Below, piece by piece: positions 1-4,310 of a DNA stretch of 5,303 bases. This stretch comes from Desulfovibrio sp. (lineage in GTDB: Bacteria > Desulfobacterota > Desulfovibrionia > Desulfovibrionales > Desulfovibrionaceae), in the NCBI GenBank assembly GCA_031255035.1, contig JAIRTI010000110.1, positions 1 through 5,303 of the forward strand. Reading direction: 5' to 3'. The notes beneath the pieces were generated by a model, which saw nothing but the letters and a program-made list of their open reading frames with translations, was not told where the DNA came from and searched no databases. Made by a program: the position numbers and the translations under genes. Numbering within the stretch: position 1 is the stretch's first letter; each line of letters opens with the position of its first letter.

Positions 1-103
1 AGGCCCCGGAAATGCCGCCCATGGAGGCGAAAAAGGACACGCAGAACGCGGCGAGGGGCGGCACAAGGGGCGAAACTTCAATTCCGGCGACGGCGAAATA
101 CAT
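1..103 (-). CDS. TauE/SafE-family sulfite/anion permease, N-terminal fragment
   Basis: Only the first 34 codons lie in the window; the gene runs off the left edge. The start is the ATG complementary to bases 101-103. It is preceded by a textbook AGGAGG (bases 109-114, minus strand) with a 5-base spacer, which fixes the start firmly. The peptide begins MYFAVAGIEVSPLVPP, followed by a hydrophobic stretch that reads as the first membrane helix and then SMGGISGA. A glycine/serine-rich turn of this kind after the first helix is what I recall from TauE/SafE-family proteins of Desulfovibrio. The family consists of inner-membrane permeases thought to move sulfite, sulfonates or other small organic anions. 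The exact substrate cannot be told from this fragment. The gene is divergent from the plus-strand genes. The family call rests on pattern memory over a short fragment; that a real gene starts here is much surer. Confidence 0.72.
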   Translation of the reverse strand, partial: MYFAVAGIEVSPLVPPLAAFCVSFFASMGGISGA

Positions 104-115
104 GGCGGCCTCCTG

Positions 116-150
116 AAAAAGGCGGTCCGGCTGAAAAGAGCGCGACCGCC
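116..150 (-). promoter_or_regulatory. Leader hairpin with T-run upstream of the permease gene
   Basis: On the minus strand, GGCGGTC (150-144) pairs perfectly with GACCGCC (127-121). The loop can form three more pairs (139-141 with 130-132) around a six-base apex. Five T residues (120-116) follow the stem directly, and the AGGAGG of the permease gene follows them. Hairpin plus T-run is the layout of an intrinsic terminator, here placed inside a 5' leader as in attenuators. The GGCGG of the 5' arm can also pair with CCGCC at 108-104, between the Shine-Dalgarno sequence and the ATG, so two exclusive folds are possible. The T-run is short and no ligand-binding fold is evident. A regulatory role is inference. 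Confidence 0.4.
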
Positions 151-152
151 AT

Positions 153-206
153 AGTCACGAAAATTTGTATTCTCGTGACTGTATTCAAAAGAACCCTGCT
201 TGGCAA
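153..206 (-). promoter_or_regulatory. Putative promoter and operator of the permease gene
   Basis: On the minus strand, TTGCCA (206-201) and TACAGT (183-178) are separated by exactly 17 bases and match sigma-70 type -35 and -10 boxes at five and four of six positions. A perfect 8-bp inverted repeat, AGTCACGA (153-160) with TCGTGACT (173-180), overlaps the -10 box and the expected start of transcription. Binding there would block RNA polymerase, so a repressor site is the simple reading. The repeat has a 12-base spacer and matches no regulator site I can name with confidence. The start of transcription would lie about 65-75 bases upstream of the ATG, leaving room for the leader hairpin. Confidence 0.4.
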
Positions 207-221
207 TACGCACTCACCTTT

Positions 222-455
222 TGCAGCAATTCTCATTTTGATGAAGCCAGCCAGTTTGCATGTGGGCTCCGCCCACAGCGCCAGGGCCTTGCCGGCCCCA
301 GCTTCGTACTTGGACCCGGCGATTGGTCTGCGAAACGCTGTGCGCCCATGTGGCGTGTGGGCAATACCCGGGAAGCGCCCCGGCCGCCGGAGGCATTGCC
401 TTTCACAGTTGGCGACTGAAGGGCCGCAAAAAGGCTCACAATGAGAATTGCCGCG
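222..455 (+). ncRNA. Candidate structured RNA closed by a long-range stem
   Basis: There is no convincing protein gene between the permease gene and the ACT gene. Instead GCAATTCTCATT (226-237) is perfectly complementary to AATGAGAATTGC (440-451), 200 bases apart, and the stem extends outward through 222-224 with 453-455. Inside are a compound hairpin and a second arm. In the hairpin, 259-267 pairs with 344-352 and 274-280 with 336-342, enclosing small hairpins at 284-298 and 303-334. In the second arm, 360-365 pairs with 395-400 around a 377-394 hairpin. Several helices use G-U pairs on the plus strand (222-455, 261-350, 262-349, 311-330, 312-329) that would be A-C mismatches on the minus strand, so plus is favoured. 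Closing stem, open middle and terminal stem recall 6S RNA, but I see no sequence signature proving that. A long leader of the ACT gene is the main alternative. No clear promoter or terminator flanks it. Confidence 0.38.
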
Positions 456-472
456 CCCGATCGCGCCCGATC
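453..472. repeat. Perfect tandem duplication of a 10-mer
   Basis: GCGCCCGATC occurs twice back to back (453-462 and 463-472). The 10-base period places both copies on the same face of the helix. The repeat lies at the 3' edge of the candidate structured RNA and just upstream of the likely promoter of the ACT gene. It could be a paired protein site or simple slippage; the sequence does not decide. Confidence 0.55.
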
Positions 473-480
473 ATCAATAG

Positions 481-523
481 TTGTCAGAATCGCCATGGAA
501 TGCTATGCATTCCGGAATGACAA
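481..523 (+). promoter_or_regulatory. Nested inverted repeats, probable promoter/operator or leader hairpin of the ACT gene
   Basis: A perfect 7-bp palindrome, GGAATGC-TAT-GCATTCC (497-513), lies inside a wider inverted repeat, TTGTCA (481-486) and TGACAA (518-523). The two are not quite concentric, so as RNA they give a stem, an asymmetric internal loop and a tight hairpin. TTGTCA also makes a good -35 box. With a 17-base spacer it points to TATGCA (504-509), a poor -10 box. Either a regulator dimer binds over the promoter, or the structure sits in the 5' leader about 30-70 bases ahead of the start codon. I recognise no named regulator for this sequence. Confidence 0.35.
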
Positions 524-554
524 CGACCTGAAATTCTTTGCTAGTGGAGTCGCC

Positions 555-983
555 ATGAAAGTTGAACAACTTTCCATCTTTCTTGAAAATAAAGCCGGGC
601 GCATGGCCGAGGTGACCGGCATTCTGGCCGAGAACAATATCAACATCAAAGCCTTGTCCCTGGCGGACACCTCCGAGTTCGGCATTCTGCGCCTCATTGT
701 CGACGACCCGGAAAGCGCCCAGGCCGCCCTGAAAAAAGGCGGCTTTACCGTCGGCCGTACCTGCGTCGTGGCGGTTGAAGTCAGTCACTCTCCGGGCGGG
801 CTGCACGCCATTCTCTGCATTCTGGAACAGTGCGACATCAATGTCGAATATATGTACGGTTTTCCATACCAAAGCACGGAAGCCATCATCGTGTTCCGCT
901 TTGTCCGCTCCGAACTGGCCATGGAAATCCTTCAGAAGAACGGCGTGCGCGTTTTCAGCAGCGAAGAGCTGTGCCGCGTCTGA
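555..983 (+). CDS. Tandem ACT-domain regulatory protein
   Basis: This is a 142-residue cytosolic protein made almost only of two ACT domains, about residues 3-66 and 71-137. ACT domains are small beta-alpha-beta folds that bind amino acids or similar ligands at domain interfaces. The first domain shows the typical run ENKAGRMAEVTGIL, then NINIKALSLAD, ending in the strand FGILRLIVDD. The second repeats the pattern with SPGGLHAILCIL, DINVEYMYGF and AIIVFRFV. No catalytic domain is attached, so it is a stand-alone sensor or regulator. Proteins of this kind often sit next to phenylacetate-CoA ligase genes in sulfate reducers and archaea; no such gene is seen here. I chose the ATG at 555 because GTGGAG (544-549) lies 5 bases ahead and the ACT fold begins at once. 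An in-frame ATG at 441 would add 38 residues with no ACT character that overlap the palindrome and the candidate RNA. The ligand and partner are unknown. Confidence 0.9.
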   Translation: MKVEQLSIFLENKAGRMAEVTGILAENNINIKALSLADTSEFGILRLIVDDPESAQAALKKGGFTVGRTCVVAVEVSHSPGGLHAILCILEQCDINVEYMYGFPYQSTEAIIVFRFVRSELAMEILQKNGVRVFSSEELCRV

Positions 984-1007
984 GCGTAAGCCGCCGCCGA
1001 TCCCTTG

Positions 1008-1058
1008 CGACAAGCCGGGGCTGCCCCCCGGCTGCCATCTGGCGGCCCGCGCTTGTCG
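1008..1058 (+). other. Inverted repeats in the gap after the ACT gene
   Basis: AGCCGGGG (1013-1020) pairs with CCCCGGCT (1026-1033) across a 5-base loop. CGACAAGC (1008-1015) pairs perfectly with GCTTGTCG (1051-1058). The two stems share three bases, so they form either one strong GC hairpin or a branched structure with the hairpin shortened to 1016-1020/1026-1030. No T-run follows, so this is not a standard intrinsic terminator. It could slow or stop transcription with Rho, or protect the 3' end of the ACT message. Confidence 0.4.
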
Positions 1059-1064
1059 GCAAAA

Positions 1065-1095
1065 CCGGTCTTCCAGGCTCAACGCCCGGTCTTCC
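1065..1095. repeat. Direct repeat of a 10-mer ahead of the tetrapyrrole genes
   Basis: CCGGTCTTCC occurs at 1065-1074 and again at 1086-1095, with starts 21 bases apart, close to two helical turns. The pair lies 40-70 bases upstream of the precorrin-2 dehydrogenase start codon, where a promoter for the cluster would be expected. No clear -35/-10 pair is visible here. It may be an activator site or chance in a C-rich gap. Confidence 0.3.
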
Positions 1096-1135
1096 GTAGT
1101 TCTTTCCGGCCCCTTTTTCTCCGTATAAGGCAGAC

Positions 1136-1807
1136 ATGACGCACTATCCGCTCTTTCTCGATCTCAGCCGCAAACACGTTCTTGTGGTCGGCTTCGGCGA
1201 GGTCGGCCGCAGGAAAATCGTCTCCCTGCTCAAGGCAGGGCCGGGGCGTCTCACGGTGGTTGACCCGGCCCTTGACGACTCCGGGCGCTCGGAGTTCAGT
1301 TCGGAGCGGATCGTCTGGCTGGCGCGCCCCTTCGAGGCCGGCGATATCGAAGGCCGGCATCTGGTGTTCGCGGCCACAAACGATTTGGCGCTGAACGCCG
1401 CCGTGGCGAAAATCTGCGCCGGACGCGGCGTGCTGTGCAACTGCGCGGCCCCGCCCGATGCCGGGGATTGCCTGGCGCCGGCCCACTTTGACAAGGACGG
1501 GCTGACCGTCGCCTTGAGCAGCGGCGGGCACAGTCCGGCTCTGGTCAGGGAACTGCGGCAGGAACTTGAAGCCTTTGTGGCTTCGCGCTATAGTCCGCTT
1601 CTTCGCGTCATGGCCCGGCTTCGACCGCTTATTCTTGATCTCGGGCTGCCGTCGACGCGCAACCGGGATGTCTTCCGCATGCTTGTGACATCGCCCCTGG
1701 CAGGGCACCTGGCCTCGGGAGAAAAAGACCGGGCCGAAAGCCTGCTTCGCGAACTGTTGCCCGAAAAACTGCGCGCCCGTGTAGGAGAAGTCTTGCATGG
1801 AATATAA
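1136..1807 (+). CDS. Precorrin-2 dehydrogenase (siroheme synthase N-terminal type)
   Basis: This 223-residue cytosolic enzyme should oxidise precorrin-2 to sirohydrochlorin with NAD+, the step before iron insertion to siroheme. The N-terminus MTHYPLFLDLSRKHVLVVG leads into the Rossmann glycine motif GFGEVG (19-24), followed by the usual RRKIVSLLKAG helix. HLVFAATND (75-83) and LSSGGHSPAL (128-136) match the family well. The methyltransferase half of CysG is absent, as in other stand-alone proteins of the SirC/Met8 type. Residues from about 150 on form a helical tail. The usual catalytic aspartate, in the N-x-x-D motif (D104 of CysG), is alanine here: the text reads CNCAAPP (101-107). An AAGG (1127-1130) lies 5 bases before the ATG, a weak but acceptable ribosome site. 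The 3' end overlaps the next gene by 11 bases. Whether it also has ferrochelatase activity cannot be told; the lost aspartate argues against it, and sulfate reducers are known to use a CbiK-type chelatase. Confidence 0.9.
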   Translation: MTHYPLFLDLSRKHVLVVGFGEVGRRKIVSLLKAGPGRLTVVDPALDDSGRSEFSSERIVWLARPFEAGDIEGRHLVFAATNDLALNAAVAKICAGRGVLCNCAAPPDAGDCLAPAHFDKDGLTVALSSGGHSPALVRELRQELEAFVASRYSPLLRVMARLRPLILDLGLPSTRNRDVFRMLVTSPLAGHLASGEKDRAESLLRELLPEKLRARVGEVLHGI

Positions 1808-2615
1808 AACGCTGCTGTTTATAGCCGTTATCTTTTGCTATTCTCTGGGCGCCCTGGGCATCGTGCTGGGCACCCTGGCCCGGAGGCCCGCCGTCAAGAG
1901 TGCCGCCAATCTGCTGACCCTGGCGGGTTTCGCGCTGCACAGCGTGTTTCTGCTCAAGCTCTTTCTGGAATTCGGGCCGCGAGGATTGTCCGCGGCCTAC
2001 CACATCCAGTTGCTGGCCTGGTGCCTGATTCTCTTCTACCTGGCGGCATGGCGCTGGCTGCGCTATCCGTTCCTCGGAATGACCGCCGCGCCTCTGGCCA
2101 TGCTGCTGTCGCTTTTTTCGCTTCAGCTTGCGGGCTTGCGCGACATCCTGCCGCGGCATTTGTCCGGACTTTTTTTCGGGCTGCACATCTGGTCGCTATA
2201 CATAAGCATCGGCATGCTGACCATGGCTTTTGGCGCCGGGCTCCTGTTCGTCTACACCGAAAGTAAAATCAAAAACAAAATTCCTCTGGCGGAATTCACA
2301 AAAGACATGCCGTCCCTGAGCACCTACGACAGAGTGAACTCGGTGGCCGTTATGGCCGGTTTTCCGTTCTACACGCTCGGGCTGATGTCCGGCTTCATCT
2401 GGGCGCCCATGACCCGCTCCGTGGTTGAAAACCCGAAAGTGATCCTTTCCCTTTTCATATGGTTTCTCTATGCGCTGCTGTTCTACCAGCGCGCAGCCAT
2501 TGGCTATCGCGGCAGAAAAACCGCTGTCATGGCTATTGTCATTTTCGGCATTTCCGCTCTGTCCCTGGTTTTCGACTACGCGGTTTCCCATCACAGCCTG
2601 CAACTGATGCCCTGA
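1797..2615 (+). CDS. HemX/CcsA-like multi-pass membrane protein (cytochrome c assembly family)
   Basis: This is a 272-residue inner-membrane protein with about eight hydrophobic helices, near residues 5-27, 37-58, 67-86, 93-112, 124-153, 183-204, 215-231 and 243-263. It looks like the CcsA/CcmC heme-handling family. H130 in GLHIWSLYISIG and H265/H266 near the C-terminus are placed like the family's conserved histidines, and H48 lies in the second helix. The tryptophan-rich WxWDPKE loop of true cytochrome c synthetases is degenerate: the text is IWAPMTRSVVENPKVIL (201-217). That, with the position directly before hemA, points to the HemX branch, which in Bacillus subtilis lowers the amount of HemA. 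The start at 1797 has AGGAG (1783-1787) 9 bases ahead and overlaps the end of the dehydrogenase gene, so the two are probably translationally coupled. Whether it binds or exports heme, or acts only on HemA, is not shown by sequence. Confidence 0.85.
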   Translation: MEYKTLLFIAVIFCYSLGALGIVLGTLARRPAVKSAANLLTLAGFALHSVFLLKLFLEFGPRGLSAAYHIQLLAWCLILFYLAAWRWLRYPFLGMTAAPLAMLLSLFSLQLAGLRDILPRHLSGLFFGLHIWSLYISIGMLTMAFGAGLLFVYTESKIKNKIPLAEFTKDMPSLSTYDRVNSVAVMAGFPFYTLGLMSGFIWAPMTRSVVENPKVILSLFIWFLYALLFYQRAAIGYRGRKTAVMAIVIFGISALSLVFDYAVSHHSLQLMP

Positions 2616-2617
2616 AC

Positions 2618-3928
2618 ATGGATAAAGAACTGTATCTGGTGGGGCTCAACTATAAAACGGCCCCGGTGGAAGTGCGGGAACGCTTCGCCTTGAGCGACCC
2701 CGCCCTTGCCGATCAGACCCCGCAAGACAGCGGCGTTCTGGAATGTATGATCCTGTCCACCTGCAACCGGGTCGAACTTGTGGCGGTGGGCAGGGACAAG
2801 GACACGCCGCAACGGCTTCTCGATTTTTGGGCCGAAGCCCGGCAGGAGGACGTGAGCCGCTTGAAGCCCTATGTGTATGTTCACCAGGGTCCGGACGCGG
2901 TGCGCCACCTGTTCGCCGTGGCTTCGAGCCTGGACTCCATGGTCGTGGGCGAGCCGCAGATACTGGGCCAGTTGAAGGACGCCTACCGGGCGGCCCTTGA
3001 GAAGCGCAACGCCAAGACCATCCTCAACCGTTTGCTGCACAAGGCTTTTTCCGTAGCCAAACGGGTGAGGACGGAAACCGCCATCGCCTCCAGCGCCGTT
3101 TCCATCAGCTACGCCGCCGTCGAGCTGGCAAAGCGCATTTTTGACGACATGCGGGAAACCCACGCCATGCTCATCGGCGCGGGCGAGATGGCCGAACTCG
3201 CCGCCACCCACCTGGTCAATTCCGGCATCGCCTCGGTGCGGGTAGCCAACAGAACCTTTGAGCGCGCGCTCCAACTGGCGAAACAATACGACGGGGAAGC
3301 CGTTCATTTTGACGAACTGATACCGCAGCTTGCCAAGGTTGATATCGTAATCAGCTCGACAGGCGCCCACGAGCCGATCATCCGCGCCAAAGACATGCGC
3401 GCGGTGCTGCGCAGGCGCAAGAACAAGCCCATGTTCTTCATCGATATCGCCGTGCCGCGCGATATCGACCCGGACGTGAACAGCCTGGACAACATCTACC
3501 TCTACGACATCGACGACCTCAAGGAAGTGGTGGAAGAAAACATGGCCCACCGCCGCGAAGAGGCGTCACGCGGACGCCTGATCGTTGAAGAGGAAGCGCT
3601 CGCGTTCTGTACCTGGCTGAAATCACTTGAATTGCAGCCTACGATAGTCGATATCGTACGCATGGGCGAAAGCATCGCCAAGGAAGAACTGGAGCGCACG
3701 CTCAAGCGCCTGGGCCCGATGCCTGATGAATCACAGGAGATTTTGCGGGCCATGCTTTCCTCCGTGGTAAAGAAACTCATCCATGAGCCGATAACCTTCC
3801 TTAAGCGCCGCTCTGAGGAGGATGAAGCCTCGGAACGGCATATCGTGCTGCTGAGACGCATATTCAACCTGGATGACGACAGAGTGCCGGACGATCCCCA
3901 CGCGGGACGAAGGCGAAAACCGCGCTGA
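2618..3928 (+). CDS. hemA: Glutamyl-tRNA reductase
   Basis: HemA reduces glutamyl-tRNA(Glu) with NADPH to glutamate-1-semialdehyde, the first committed step of tetrapyrrole synthesis by the C5 route. The protein has 436 residues, normal for the family. The catalytic domain holds GLNYKTAPVEVRE (9-21) and STCNRVEL (47-54) with the nucleophile C49; H97 and the block SSLDSMVVGEPQILGQLK (103-120) are also as expected. The NADPH domain shows GAGEMAE (187-193), VANRTFERA (209-217) and SSTGAHEPI (247-255). The C-terminal helical dimerisation domain ends with RHIVLLRRIFNL (407-418). A short basic tail, RRRKPR, closes the protein. The chosen ATG lies 2 bases after the stop of the HemX-like gene and starts the conserved text at once; the frame is open upstream but that part reads only as the shadow of the membrane protein. 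No good Shine-Dalgarno is seen, so translation is probably coupled to the gene before it. Identification is firm. Confidence 0.98.
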   Translation: MDKELYLVGLNYKTAPVEVRERFALSDPALADQTPQDSGVLECMILSTCNRVELVAVGRDKDTPQRLLDFWAEARQEDVSRLKPYVYVHQGPDAVRHLFAVASSLDSMVVGEPQILGQLKDAYRAALEKRNAKTILNRLLHKAFSVAKRVRTETAIASSAVSISYAAVELAKRIFDDMRETHAMLIGAGEMAELAATHLVNSGIASVRVANRTFERALQLAKQYDGEAVHFDELIPQLAKVDIVISSTGAHEPIIRAKDMRAVLRRRKNKPMFFIDIAVPRDIDPDVNSLDNIYLYDIDDLKEVVEENMAHRREEASRGRLIVEEEALAFCTWLKSLELQPTIVDIVRMGESIAKEELERTLKRLGPMPDESQEILRAMLSSVVKKLIHEPITFLKRRSEEDEASERHIVLLRRIFNLDDDRVPDDPHAGRRRKPR

Positions 3929-3958
3929 CCCGCACCGCGCAAAGGACCGCGATCCGGT

Positions 3959-4294
3959 ATGAGAACCTACGCCATCGACCAGCTGGAAGAGGCCGACATC
4001 GCGGCCGTGAACGCGCGGCTGCTGAACATGGAACTCCAGGCCGGGCTTGAGGGGATATACTGGCTGCCCGTTCCCAAGGCCATGCTCACCGGCGATCAAC
4101 TGGCTCATTATGAGCATTGCGGCCCCTATTGCCTGGCCCTGGAGGTGGGCAGCAACGCCGTGCACATGGAACTGCTGGTCCGCGGCATGGGCCGCATTAC
4201 ATGCAAATGCGTGTCCTTCGCCCATGAAGACCTGCGCAACCATATGATCCGCTATCTCGAAGACATGCTCCGGGAACTGGGCGTCTCCTTCTGA
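3959..4294 (+). CDS. Conserved-looking 111-residue protein with Cys/His cluster, function unknown
   Basis: I cannot assign a known family. The protein is soluble and lacks a signal peptide or membrane helix. The first half is acidic and ends in GIYWLPVPKAML (32-43). The centre has HYEHCGPYC (50-58), that is H50, H53, C54 and C58. A beta-like stretch, ALEVGSNAVHMELLVRGMGRI, leads to TCKC (81-84) with C82 and C84. A helix to the C-terminus follows, including HMIRYLEDMLRELG. The H-x2-H-C-x3-C and C-x-C spacing could hold zinc or another metal, but this is inference. I have a vague memory of a similar protein after hemA in other Desulfovibrio. It begins 30 bases after hemA, with AAAGGA (3941-3946) 12 bases ahead of the ATG, a wide spacing. 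Good codon use, the short gaps and the same strand support a real gene in the operon. Confidence 0.8.
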   Translation: MRTYAIDQLEEADIAAVNARLLNMELQAGLEGIYWLPVPKAMLTGDQLAHYEHCGPYCLALEVGSNAVHMELLVRGMGRITCKCVSFAHEDLRNHMIRYLEDMLRELGVSF

Positions 4295-4310
4295 ATTCTT
4301 GTTCCCAACG

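Noticed and set aside
370..418. Partial likeness to a cobalamin riboswitch core (GGGAA at 370-374, GCGACTG at 412-418)
   Set aside because: The spacing is suggestive, but the GGTG/ATCC core and a proper GCCACTG and B12 box are missing, and the downstream genes are not typical cobalamin targets. An Rfam search would settle it.
415..432. CTGAAGGGCCGCAAA resembling part of the glycine riboswitch core
   Set aside because: The flanking glycine aptamer elements are absent and the internal bases do not fit.
222..455. MITE or other small transposon bounded by the 12-bp inverted repeats
   Set aside because: No target-site duplication is seen outside the repeats, and the interior contains further nested pairing with strand-specific G-U pairs, which fits RNA better.
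165..520. Several short overlapping open frames on both strands in the gap before the ACT gene
   Set aside because: None has a good ribosome site with recognisable protein character; they overlap the stems of the candidate RNA, and open frames of this length are common in GC-rich DNA.
441..554. Upstream start (ATG 441) extending the ACT protein by 38 residues
   Set aside because: The added residues have no ACT character and overlap the closing stem and the palindrome; the ATG at 555 has a well-spaced GTGGAG.
474..1082. Minus-strand open frame (202 codons) opposite the ACT gene
   Set aside because: It covers a clear ACT coding region and the text is Phe/Asp/Gly-rich shadow sequence without motifs or a ribosome site.
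2591..3550. Minus-strand open frame (319 codons) opposite hemA
   Set aside because: Antisense shadow of a certain gene; the translation is His/Val/Gly-rich with no recognisable domain.
3341..3656. Four GATATCG heptamers within hemA
   Set aside because: They mostly encode Asp-Ile codons in conserved protein text, are irregularly spaced, and need no further explanation.
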